From contig CAJTZI010000037.1 of the NCBI GenBank assembly GCA_910584075.1, forward strand, positions 1-22,364: DNA of 22,364 nucleotides. Direction: 5' to 3'. The translations under genes and the position numbers were made by a program. The first letter of the stretch is position 1. The number at the start of each line of letters is the position of its first letter. Source of the stretch: an uncultured Oscillibacter sp. (lineage in GTDB: Bacteria; Bacillota; Clostridia; Oscillospirales; Oscillospiraceae). Of this stretch, positions 8,801 through 14,777 are shown piece by piece. The notes under the pieces were generated by a model, which saw only the letters and a list, made by a program, of their open reading frames with translations, made no database searches and was not told where the DNA came from.

Positions 8801-10576
8801 TTGGACGGCTTCATCCTCGATGGCCAGCCCCAGAGCATCACCATCAAAGAAGGCGAGGCCCAGAGCCTGACCTTCCGCAACAAGAGAGCGGGAGGGCTGA
8901 TTATCAACAAAATCGACGCGGTGAGCAAGGAGCCTCTGGCTGGCGTGAAGTTCCGAATCACCTATGCCGACGGCTCCAACGTGGACCTGGACGGCGGCAA
9001 AATTTCCTCCAACGGCCTCTACACCACCAACACCGAGGGCCAGATCGTCATTTCCGGTATCACCGGGACCGTCATCGTGACGGAGCTGGAGGCCCTGCCC
9101 GGCTACGTCCTGGACCCCAACGCCAAGAGCCAGACGGTGCAGGTGCATCCCAACGACACGCAGACCATCACCTTCCAGAATACGCCCATCGGAGGACTCA
9201 CCATCATCAAGAAGGACGAGGAATCCGGGGAGCGGATCAGCGGCGTGCAGTTTGAAATCCGCAAGCTCAACGGCGAGGTCATCGGCACCTACACCACGGA
9301 CCGCACCGGCGTCATTACGCTGCCCCAGGCGGAGAAGGGCTGGTATCAGGTGACGGAGCTCCAGGCCGCCAAGGGCTACCGCCTGGACAGCCAGCCCTAC
9401 CAGATCGAAGTGAAGGACGGCGGCACCGCCACCCTGGAGATCACCAACCGGCAGAGTGGCAGCGCCATCATCCGCAAGGTGGACAGCCTCACCGGAGAGG
9501 GCATCTATGGCGTCAAGTTCCTGATCTCCGACGCCTCCGGCCACCCCGTGGGCACCTACGAGAGCGACAACGAGGGGTATGTGTACATTGAGCGGGAGCT
9601 GCCGGACGGCAAGTACACCGCCCGAGAACTGGAGTGCGCGGACGGCTACATTTTGGATACTGTGCCCAAGACCTTCTATGTGGAGTACGGCGGATGCACG
9701 ACCATTACCTGGCCCAACACCGCTGTTCGAGGCCAAATCCAGATCGTGAAGAAGTCCGCCGACTACAACTCCACCAACGGCCTCCCCGCCGGAACGCTGC
9801 TGGAAGGGGCCACCTTTGAAATCTGCAACGAGCGGACCGGGAACAAGGTGGATACCATCGTCACCGGAGCAAACGGTCTCGCGTCCTCCAAGCAGCTTCC
9901 CCTGGGCCGTTATACCATCCGGGAGGTCAAGGCCCCGGCAAATTACGGCGTTTCCACGGAAACGTACACCGCCGTTCTGGAATACTCCGGCCAGATCGTG
10001 AAGCTGGAGGTTTCCAATAAGAGCATGAGCACCGGCGTTTCCATTACCAAGACCGGGCCTAAGGAGGCCATGAGCGGCCAGCCGGTCCGCTATGTGTTCT
10101 CCAAGATCGGCAACAGCTCCAATGTCATGCTCCAGTCCTTCTATTGGCGCGATACCCTGCCCGCCGCCGTCCGGCTGACCAGTGTTGTCACGGGGACCTA
10201 CAATTTCCCCGGCACCTACAAGATCGTGTACAAGGTGAACAACTCCGGCGATTACCGGACCCTGGCCGACAGCCTCTCCACCAGCCAGAACTACACCCTC
10301 GCCGCCTCTCCCGTGGCCCTGGGCCTCGCGTCTAACGAGCGGGTGACGGAGATCATGTTCGTGTTCGGGCAGGTCCCCGGAGGCTTTAGCCAGGTGGAAG
10401 CTCCGATGATCTACTGCAAGACCATTTCCGGCCTTGCCGCGGGGAGCAGCTTTGCCAATGTCGCTGACGTGGGCGGCACCTACAACGGCGTTTGGGTCCA
10501 GGCGGTTTCCCGCTGGGTGACGACTGTCTACGGAAAGAAGGCCCCCACCCCTAAGCTGCCCCGGACCGGCTACTAA
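2885..10576 (+). CDS. Giant thioester / multi-CnaB surface adhesin ending in LPRTGY
   Basis: About 2563 residues. The start at 2885 is preferred over an in-frame ATG at 2867 because AAAGGA (2870-2875) lies 9 bases before it. Residues 1-34 are a signal peptide ending ATAFAA. Residues about 35-235 look like a thioester domain: Cys75 in GFCGTKG and Gln143 in VQAVIW (the family's hydrophobic-Q-x-x-hydrophobic-W motif) could form the Cys-Gln thioester used for covalent attachment to target surfaces. Residues about 243-2380 hold about 22 CnaB/SpaA-like domains of roughly 97 residues, each with an N-terminal Lys strand, a TE-x-x-x-P-x-G-Y type motif and a final F-x-N-x-P, consistent with internal Lys-Asn isopeptide bonds. 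A Ser/Gly/Asn linker lies at about 1673-1705. A different domain (2381-2557) precedes LPRTGY, which is the very end: no hydrophobic anchor or charged tail follows. No sortase gene is visible. The protein is probably secreted to the cell surface; its ligand is unknown. Confidence 0.9.
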   Translation: MKKMNHPLRTRVTALLLALVCVLGLLPATAFAASDTIKLERFGMSGVSYESAALGSCSLHEMYFSGGNKTSVGFCGTKGAGMGSSLIGQTWGNKTPVSDPTVLTMMAYYYAHSTGVFTDEAKALGVDTIWGGGYTWYMNAWVQAVIWRYQQGSMGDPVTACAEELMAVYNSLEGTHFTSIDQEKDGSSFRSRAQYILDLGQRGVWGECTAYEYGFTGAGSSAHPASGVQKIILGELKVKTEDTYTLIVKKVDSKNPTKGLPGAKFHIESESGSFSKDVTTGKDGTATLENLTPGTYAVTETDPPADYEIDNAGPEYVVLPGNGNNTVTVTFRDTPTITSEGSIRKVDADDPTKGLAGAIIKITGVDNNFSGTFMTREGGYITDVPWDTMPVGSYVAEEMTPPEGYTMSPDQHKIKQTFVWDGKSDVALVFENDAKVKVRLVKLDDSNNPLPGAVFNIVKDGQIVGTEATKADGSITVTDVTEGMYAFVEVSVPKPYAKLTEPVIAYVDQAAVNGGGTVTVTASDKKLPNLTILKRDKQTKEVIPGTVFEIKGIHYHYHNDVTTGADGKAVLSNIPVDSYEITEKSVPDPYVVGDEPMQTIYLGPGEDRELIFDNLKQPLLTIAKIDADTQEKIPGTVFTIQGISSDYKHDVTTGADGTVSLRVAPGSYKITEKSAPAPYYLPSRNADREQTISLNPGDEKTVTFKDHKVPELTIFKEDSVAGAPIEGAKFHVTFTSNGEAADAPGSIDYGYLFTDTRGEIKVHEQGKKLYPGEYTVTEVAPAPGFQMKEPITQKVIIHGGESKTLTFQNEPLNGIVVQKYDSVTGEALPGCTFQLRFLGGTSGTGGTVIGQKVTGKNGTCIWTGLTAGTYIVEEVDPADGYSIIKSSETVYISDDGVQNVVTVSFDNAPDGLLLIRKVCSVNPSITLQDAEFKITYADGSVIGDSNGIYRTDENGEIRISGLKPGKSVIVTETKAPAGFLIDTQSQTVQIKEGRTVSLTFKNQPKGQLIVQKRDNITGQPLPGAEFRVTTAAGCEVGLDGVIGTSTLTQGGIFKTDSNGEIRVSNLAPGAYVLTEIKAPAGYVMDEPSKNVVIGTNGDTQTVVVTNTPKGGLLIRKTDSVTGKALSGVKFKITAANGELIPDNEGLTSSNGLYTTDENGQIYLRKLNPNTYVVTEVETIDGYLLNAAPQTVVVSEADTQVLSFTNMPLGGLLVKKMDSATKEPLADVIFKITRTDGTVVGNSNGEYRTDERGFISLPDLEPGGYIVREVQAKPGYLLDDTPHAVEIKDHQTYTLEVFNQPLGNLIINKLSSADNSPLEGVKFQIKYANGQVVDNKNGQVSSNGIYYTDRNGQIILSGVTGTVVVTELETIPGYRIDPNTRTQTVVINPNDTQTINFYNTPTTTLIIRKFVEGTENEPLSGVAFRVVDGAGAAVGPDDGLYYTDKSGEIVLHGIEPGTVVIAREVKTAEGFVLDGTPQDIKIEAGHVQQLTFWNKRAGTLVIQKKDKVSGAFIAGAEFQLTYANGGYVDNDNGHLSSKGLYTTNDKGEIRVSGVVGTIVAKETKAAPGYVIDQTTQTQTVTVNPMDTQTLVFLNDPLCSLTLTKLDSVTGKAVPGTEFAVKDGDGNVLARCTTGKDGTATVTGLVPGSTVIVVETRVPSGYVLDTTPKSIVVKNGSGNSFISGGNTSGGSNSGGNSSGSNSSGNDLTFENDPKMSLTIHKYVEGTANEPLAGVAFKVVDGSGKPLNPDGGIYYTNDAGEIVLEGLEPGTTITAQEVKTVDGYVLDGRPQSIKIEAGKAQNLTFWNKPAGSLVIRKLDKQTGKPLAGVEFEAIYAEGGYVDTDNGHLSSKGLYTTDDHGEIHISGIVGTVVVKETRPLPGYTIEPGRESQTVTVNPQETQTLTFYNIPANTLTIQKYVDGSDNEPLAGVEFLVTDSSGAVVGPNNGYYTTDKDGRISIPGLTPGTTITVKETKTLDGFILDGQPQSITIKEGEAQSLTFRNKRAGGLIINKIDAVSKEPLAGVKFRITYADGSNVDLDGGKISSNGLYTTNTEGQIVISGITGTVIVTELEALPGYVLDPNAKSQTVQVHPNDTQTITFQNTPIGGLTIIKKDEESGERISGVQFEIRKLNGEVIGTYTTDRTGVITLPQAEKGWYQVTELQAAKGYRLDSQPYQIEVKDGGTATLEITNRQSGSAIIRKVDSLTGEGIYGVKFLISDASGHPVGTYESDNEGYVYIERELPDGKYTARELECADGYILDTVPKTFYVEYGGCTTITWPNTAVRGQIQIVKKSADYNSTNGLPAGTLLEGATFEICNERTGNKVDTIVTGANGLASSKQLPLGRYTIREVKAPANYGVSTETYTAVLEYSGQIVKLEVSNKSMSTGVSITKTGPKEAMSGQPVRYVFSKIGNSSNVMLQSFYWRDTLPAAVRLTSVVTGTYNFPGTYKIVYKVNNSGDYRTLADSLSTSQNYTLAASPVALGLASNERVTEIMFVFGQVPGGFSQVEAPMIYCKTISGLAAGSSFANVADVGGTYNGVWVQAVSRWVTTVYGKKAPTPKLPRTGY

Positions 10577-10622
10577 AATAAATCCCACCGTGGGACACAA
10601 AAATAGATCCCACGGTGAGACG
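10577..10622 (+). repeat. Dispersed palindromes R3 and R4 (tandem pair)
   Basis: R3 core TCCCACCGTGGGA (10583-10595) is a perfect palindrome around one base. R4 core TCCCACGGTGAGA is at 10608-10620. They start 25 bases apart in the same orientation and fill the gap between the adhesin stop codon and the virD4 ribosome site. R3 begins one base after the stop codon. Confidence 0.9.
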
Positions 10623-10642
10623 CGAATCAACAGGAGGTTTCC

Positions 10643-12394
10643 GTGAAGCAGAAGAACAGCGACCCCCTCCCGTGGCTCCTGCTGGCCGTCCCCGTCCTCT
10701 GGGCGGGGGCGGCCCTCGCCAGCGGCTACCGGGAGGGCATGACCGTCTTTGACCTCATGGGGCGTTTCAGTATCATGCTGGAACGCCCCTTTGACATCCA
10801 TTGGACCCCCCACACCCTCAAATTCATGCTGGGGGCGCTGGTGGCCTACGCCTTCGCTATTGTGCTGTACATTTCCTCCAAGCAGAACCGCCGCCCCGGA
10901 GAGGAACACGGCTCCGCACGCTGGGGGAACGTCTACCAGCTTGACCGAAAGTACCGGGACAAGGACCCTCACAATAACGCCATCCTTACCCAAAACCTCC
11001 GCATGAGCCTCAACGGGCGGAAGCACCAGAGAAACCTCTTGCAGATCGTGGTGGGCGGCTCCGGCGCAGGCAAGACCCGGTATGTGGTCAAGCCCAATCT
11101 CTACGAGGCCAACGCCTCCTATATCGCCACTGATCCGAAGGGGGAGCTGGCCCGCTCCGCCGTTCCGCTGCTTCTGCGGGAGGGCTACACCATCCGCATT
11201 ATCGATCTTGTGGACCCGGAGCACTCCGACTGCTACAACCCCTTCCACTACATCCGAAATGATGCCGATGTGCTGAAACTGATTGCAAACTTCATCCGCA
11301 ACACCACGCCGAAGAACGCCCATTCCAATGACCCGTTTTGGGAGAAAAGCGAGATCGCCCTGGATTCCGCCCTCATGCTGTATCTGCTCCATGAGGCCCC
11401 GCCGGAAGAACAGACCATGGAGATGATGCTGACCATGCTGGAATACGGCGCGGCCAAGGAGGGGGACGGGGACTACCAATCCCCCCTTGATCTGCTGTTC
11501 GAGGCCCTGGAGGAAGAAAACCCAAACCATATTGCCCTCCGCCAGTACAAGGTGTTCAAGCAGGCCCCCAGCGAGACGGCCATGAGCATCCTCATTACCG
11601 CCTCTGTCCGGCTGGCCCCCTTCACCTTGCCGGAGGTCCAGAGGATCACCAGCCGGGACACCATGGAGCTGGGGAAGCTGGGGGAGCGGAAGCAGGCGGT
11701 GTTCTGCATCATCCCGGACAGCAACGACGCCTCCTTGAATTTCCTGGTGGGTATGCTGTATACGCAAGCCTTCCAGGAGCTCTATTATCAGGCGGACAAG
11801 GTGCATGGAGGCAGCCTGCCCATTCCGGTCCGGCTCATGTTTGACGAGTTCGCCAATGTCGCTCTCCCGGACGGCTATGCCCGGCTCCAGGCCACCATGC
11901 GCTCCCGGAACGTCATGGCCACCATCATCCTGCAAAATATCTCGCAGTTGAAGGCGCTGTTCAAGGACGATTGGGAGGGCATCATCGGCAACGCGGACGC
12001 CTTTATCTACTTGGGCGGAAATGAGCAATCGACCCATAAGTACGTCTCTGAGCTGCTGGGCAAAGAGACGATCCAGACGCAGACCAGCAGCCAGAGCAAG
12101 GGGCGCAACGGCTCCTTCAGTCAGAATTTCCAATCGGCGGGCCGCGAATTGCTCACGCCGGATGAGGTGCGGATGCTGGACAATCGCCTCGCCCTGGTCT
12201 TGATCCGGGGCGAGGCCCCGGTGATCGATGCCAAGTATGATCTCATGCGCCACCCCAACATCAAGCGGACCGCCGACGGCGGGGCCGCCCCCTACACCCA
12301 CAGCGCCCGCTGCCTCTATGCTGCGGACGACCTGGATTTTACATTCACATCCCTGGACGATATTGAAATCTTTGAAGATACGGAGGAATCTTGA
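10643..12394 (+). CDS. virD4: VirD4/TraG-type coupling ATPase
   Basis: The product is 583 residues and is the type IV coupling protein that links the relaxase-DNA complex to the conjugation channel. Two N-terminal hydrophobic segments (about 8-27 and 56-76) anchor it in the membrane. Walker A is GGSGAGKT (about 137-144), followed by YIATDPKGEL, and Walker B is LMFDEFAN (about 397-404), then the conserved QNISQLKALF region. The start is a GTG at 10643, set by AGGAGG (10632-10637) 5 bases upstream. It is the first gene of the tightly packed secretion block. The tandem repeats R3/R4 occupy its whole upstream gap, and I see no promoter there. Confidence 0.95.
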   Translation: MKQKNSDPLPWLLLAVPVLWAGAALASGYREGMTVFDLMGRFSIMLERPFDIHWTPHTLKFMLGALVAYAFAIVLYISSKQNRRPGEEHGSARWGNVYQLDRKYRDKDPHNNAILTQNLRMSLNGRKHQRNLLQIVVGGSGAGKTRYVVKPNLYEANASYIATDPKGELARSAVPLLLREGYTIRIIDLVDPEHSDCYNPFHYIRNDADVLKLIANFIRNTTPKNAHSNDPFWEKSEIALDSALMLYLLHEAPPEEQTMEMMLTMLEYGAAKEGDGDYQSPLDLLFEALEEENPNHIALRQYKVFKQAPSETAMSILITASVRLAPFTLPEVQRITSRDTMELGKLGERKQAVFCIIPDSNDASLNFLVGMLYTQAFQELYYQADKVHGGSLPIPVRLMFDEFANVALPDGYARLQATMRSRNVMATIILQNISQLKALFKDDWEGIIGNADAFIYLGGNEQSTHKYVSELLGKETIQTQTSSQSKGRNGSFSQNFQSAGRELLTPDEVRMLDNRLALVLIRGEAPVIDAKYDLMRHPNIKRTADGGAAPYTHSARCLYAADDLDFTFTSLDDIEIFEDTEES

Positions 12395-12396
12395 AT

Positions 12397-12768
12397 ATGA
12401 AAAAATACCTTTCCAGCAGCACCCATCCCCGCACGAATCTCACCCGCCAGCAGCTCCGGCAGAGGGACCGGGCCCGCCGCCTCTACTTCTCCGCCGTTCT
12501 GCTCCTGGCCTTTTGTGCTGTGCTGACGGTCCCGGCCTTCGCCGCCGGAGGCAGCGACCCCCTCACCATCGTCAACAACCTGTCCGACTTCATCTTCTCC
12601 ATCATCAAGGCCCTGGGCATCATTATCCTGGGCTGGGGGATCGTGCAGGTGGGCATGAGCTTCCAGTCCCACGATGCCAGCCAGCGGACCCAGGGCTTCC
12701 TCTGCCTGTTCGGCGGCTTGATGATAGCGTTTGCTAAGGAAATCCTGGGCGTGATCGGCGTGGTATGA
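12397..12768 (+). CDS. Maff2-family small membrane protein
   Basis: About 123 residues, matching the Maff2 family found between VirD4 and VirB6-like genes on Firmicute elements. A basic N-terminus of about 28 residues precedes a hydrophobic segment ending VPAFAAGG that looks like a long signal peptide with a cleavage site. The mature part has two membrane segments (about 63-85, FIFSIIKALGIIILGWGIVQ, and about 98-122). That layout resembles VirB2/TrbC pilins, though I do not claim homology. The ATG at 12397 has GGAGG (12382-12386) 10 bases upstream. An in-frame TTG at 12391 overlapping the virD4 stop is the alternative. The gene is closely coupled to virD4. Confidence 0.85.
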   Translation: MKKYLSSSTHPRTNLTRQQLRQRDRARRLYFSAVLLLAFCAVLTVPAFAAGGSDPLTIVNNLSDFIFSIIKALGIIILGWGIVQVGMSFQSHDASQRTQGFLCLFGGLMIAFAKEILGVIGVV

Positions 12769-12974
12769 CGAAGCCGAAATACAACCGGATTCTCTGGTGC
12801 GACCAAACAGTAGAGGGCTGGAACTTTGGCCTTGAAGCGCCTAACGGCGAAATTTTTACAATGCACTACATCGGGTACAGCAAAGCCGAGGCCACCAGAA
12901 GGGCGCGCCGGGAAGAATCCCGCATAAAAGCCATCGTGAATCAGCCGCCTCCCCGCCGCAGACATTCACGGTAA
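12765..12974 (+). CDS. Small basic hypothetical protein
   Basis: This protein of 69 residues is of unknown function, with a basic C-terminal half (repeated Arg, ending PPPRRRHSR). Its ATG overlaps the stop of the Maff2 gene in ATGA (12765-12768), so it is probably made by translational coupling. No signal peptide or membrane segment is visible. The middle (WNFGLEAPNGEIFTMHYIGY) could be a small beta-rich fold. Its position inside the secretion block and its good coupling support it being a real gene, but I do not recognise the family. Confidence 0.65.
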   Translation: MTKPKYNRILWCDQTVEGWNFGLEAPNGEIFTMHYIGYSKAEATRRARREESRIKAIVNQPPPRRRHSR

Positions 12975-12985
12975 AAATCAAAAGC

Positions 12986-13018
12986 GGGAATTGCGTCTCA
13001 TCGTGGGACGCAATTCCC
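12986..13018 (+). repeat. Dispersed palindrome R5, extended hairpin before the virB6-like gene
   Basis: GGGAATTGCGTCTCA (12986-13000) and TGGGACGCAATTCCC (13004-13018) form a 15-bp stem with one G:U pair around the 3-base centre TCG. The core is at 12996-13008. It ends 2 bases before the ribosome site GGAGG (13021-13025), so as RNA it could affect translation of the next gene. Confidence 0.85.
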
Positions 13019-13034
13019 ATGGAGGTGATTTTCA

Positions 13035-13874
13035 ATTAGCGACAACTGGATCGTAAGCATCCTAGAAAGCGCCCTGACGGACTGGAACGGCAAACTGTCC
13101 GAGATATGGACCCTGCTGACGCAGACGCCGCAGAGCTTCAAGGGCGGCGACATTTGGACAGCCGTCTCCGGCATCCACACCGCCATGGTGGGCATCGGCT
13201 ACGGCCTCCTGGTTCTGTTCTTCGCCATGGGCATCTTCCAAAGCGCCGCCAGCTTTCGGGACTTCCAGCGCCCGGAGTTTGCTTTGCGGCATTTTATCCG
13301 CTTTCTTCTGGCGAAGGTGGCCGTGGGGAGCTGCATGGAGATCATGACCGCCATTTTCAGCGTGTGCGGCGGGATCGTAGCGACGGTCATGAGCGGCATG
13401 GGCGGCTCCGTCACCACGGCGGCAACCCTGCCCGGCGAGATCGTGACGGCCATAGAGGGCCTGGGCCTCCTGGAGAGCATTCCCTTGTGGCTGGTCTCCC
13501 TGCTGGGCAGCCTGTTCATCACGGTCATGTCCTTTATCCTGCTGCTGACGGTGTATGGCCGGTTCTTCCGGCTCTATATGTTCACGGCCCTGGCGCCTTT
13601 GCCCCTGGCCTCCTTTGCTGGGGAGGGCACCGCCGCCAGCGGCAAGGCGTTTCTCAAAAGCTACATCGGCGTCTGCATGGAGGGGGCGGTCATCGTCCTG
13701 GCCTGCCTGATCTACTCCGCGTTCCTCTCCAGCAGCAGCCCCGCCGTGGACAGTAGCTTACCCGCCGTCACCATGGCGTGGCAGTACATTGGACAACTCA
13801 TTTTCAATATGCTGATCCTCACGGGACTGGTGAAGGGGGCAGACCGGATCGTGAAGGAGATGTTGGGCTTATAG
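13035..13874 (+). CDS. VirB6/TrbL-like channel membrane protein (ATT start proposed)
   Basis: About 279 residues with five or six membrane segments, corresponding to the polytopic VirB6/TrbL-like inner-channel subunit of Firmicute conjugation systems. The first ATG in frame (13185) would cut away about 50 residues that read as normal coding sequence (ISDNWIVSILESALTDW, then KLSEIWTLLTQTPQSFKGG) and resemble the usual N-terminus of this family. An in-frame TGA at 13026 limits extension, and there is no ATG, GTG or TTG between it and 13185. GGAGG (13021-13025) lies 9 bases before ATT at 13035, so a rare ATT start is proposed. Membrane segments fall around the first ATG region, at 13300-13370, 13485-13610 and 13660-13730, and near the C-terminus. 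The ending overlaps the next gene by 4 bases. Confidence 0.8.
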   Translation: MSDNWIVSILESALTDWNGKLSEIWTLLTQTPQSFKGGDIWTAVSGIHTAMVGIGYGLLVLFFAMGIFQSAASFRDFQRPEFALRHFIRFLLAKVAVGSCMEIMTAIFSVCGGIVATVMSGMGGSVTTAATLPGEIVTAIEGLGLLESIPLWLVSLLGSLFITVMSFILLLTVYGRFFRLYMFTALAPLPLASFAGEGTAASGKAFLKSYIGVCMEGAVIVLACLIYSAFLSSSSPAVDSSLPAVTMAWQYIGQLIFNMLILTGLVKGADRIVKEMLGL

Positions 13875-14416
13875 GGAAAAAGTACAATGTCATTTACGCC
13901 GACCCGCCCTGGAACTATCGGGTATGGAGCTGCGGCGGGCTGGCAAAGAGCCACTATCCCACCATGACCATTGAGGACATCAAGGCCCTGCCTGTTGCCG
14001 AGCTGGCCGCCGATGACTGCGCCCTGTTCCTCTGGATCACCATGCCCATGCTCTGCGAGGCGTGGGAGGTCATGGAGGCGTGGGGCTTTTCCTACAAGAC
14101 CGCCGCTTTCGTCTGGATCAAGCTGAACCAGAAGGCGGACAGTGTGTATTGGGGTATGGGCCACTGGACCAGGGCCAACGCGGAATTGTGCCTGCTGGCA
14201 ACCAGGGGGACCCCGCACCGCCAAGCAAAGAATATCCACCAAGTCATCCTCTCACGCATTGAGGAACACAGCAGAAAGCCGGAAGAGGCCCGACGGCGCA
14301 TTGAGGCCCTGATGGGAGACGTGCCCCGCGTGGAGTTGTTCGCCCGCCGCCCCGCTCCCGGCTGGGATGTTTGGGGGAATGAGGTGGACAGTACCATTGA
14401 CTGGATCAAAACTTGA
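13871..14416 (+). CDS. MT-A70-type DNA adenine methyltransferase (ATA start proposed)
   Basis: About 181 residues. The product opens with GKKYNVIYADPPWNY, where DPPW is the catalytic motif IV of MT-A70-type N6-adenine methyltransferases. Later regions (WITMPMLCEAWEVMEAWGF, FVWIKLNQ, and the C-terminal WDVWGNEVDS) also match. Members on mobile elements methylate adenine in DNA, probably to hide it from restriction. The nearest conventional start in frame is a GTG at 13778, 93 bases inside the upstream gene and without a ribosome site. ATA at 13871 overlaps the upstream TAG as ATAG and has AAGGAGA (13854-13860) 10 bases upstream, so I prefer it. Target sequence and activity cannot be judged from the sequence. 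Confidence 0.82.
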   Translation: MGKKYNVIYADPPWNYRVWSCGGLAKSHYPTMTIEDIKALPVAELAADDCALFLWITMPMLCEAWEVMEAWGFSYKTAAFVWIKLNQKADSVYWGMGHWTRANAELCLLATRGTPHRQAKNIHQVILSRIEEHSRKPEEARRRIEALMGDVPRVELFARRPAPGWDVWGNEVDSTIDWIKT

Positions 14417-14429
14417 AACGAGGTGAGCA

Positions 14430-14777
14430 ATTATCGAGATCAAAATTCCCAAAGAAGTTCGCCAGCACAAGGAGACCATCTTCTTCGGCCTCTCCACCCG
14501 GCAATTCTTCTGCGCCGTGGCCGCCGTGGGGATTGCCGTGGCCGTCTACCTGGGCCTGGGCCCCGTACTCGGCCAGGAGACCGCGAGCTGGCTCTGCGTC
14601 CTGGCCGCCGCGCCCATGGCCGTGGCCGGGTTCTTCAGCTACAACGGCCTGACCCTGGAGCAATTCGCCTGGGCCTTCCTCAAGTCCGAGCTGCTCTGCG
14701 CCGGAGGGCGGCGCTTTGTCTCCGAGAACTTCTATTACACCATGCTGAACCGAAAGGAGGCCATAGACTTTGATTAA
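14430..14777 (+). CDS. PrgI-family conjugation membrane protein (ATT start proposed)
   Basis: About 115 residues, matching the PrgI family that is almost always encoded directly upstream of virB4 in Gram-positive conjugation systems and takes the place of VirB3. The N-terminal region IEIKIPKEVRQHKETIFFGL is the family signature and is only included if translation begins at ATT 14430 (or ATC 14433); an in-frame TGA at 14424 prevents a start further upstream. GAGGTGA (14420-14426) lies just before it. The first conventional start in frame (GTG 14517) would remove the signature. Two membrane segments follow (AAVGIAVAVYLGLG and WLCVLAAAPMAVAGFFSY). The end overlaps virB4. Confidence 0.85.
   Translation: MIEIKIPKEVRQHKETIFFGLSTRQFFCAVAAVGIAVAVYLGLGPVLGQETASWLCVLAAAPMAVAGFFSYNGLTLEQFAWAFLKSELLCAGGRRFVSENFYYTMLNRKEAIDFD

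Noticed and set aside
4964..12301. Very long open frame of 2445 codons on the minus strand opposite the adhesin and virD4
   Set aside because: It is a shadow of GC-rich codon use in the plus-strand genes. Its translation is low-complexity (Gly, Val, His, Asp rich) with no family motif and no ribosome site, and it crosses two unrelated genes.
13185..13874. virB6-like gene starting at ATG 13185
   Set aside because: This would drop about 50 coding residues that precede the first membrane segment and lie directly behind a good ribosome site.
14517..14777. prgI starting at GTG 14517
   Set aside because: This would remove the conserved IKIPKEVRQHKETIFFGL signature of the family.
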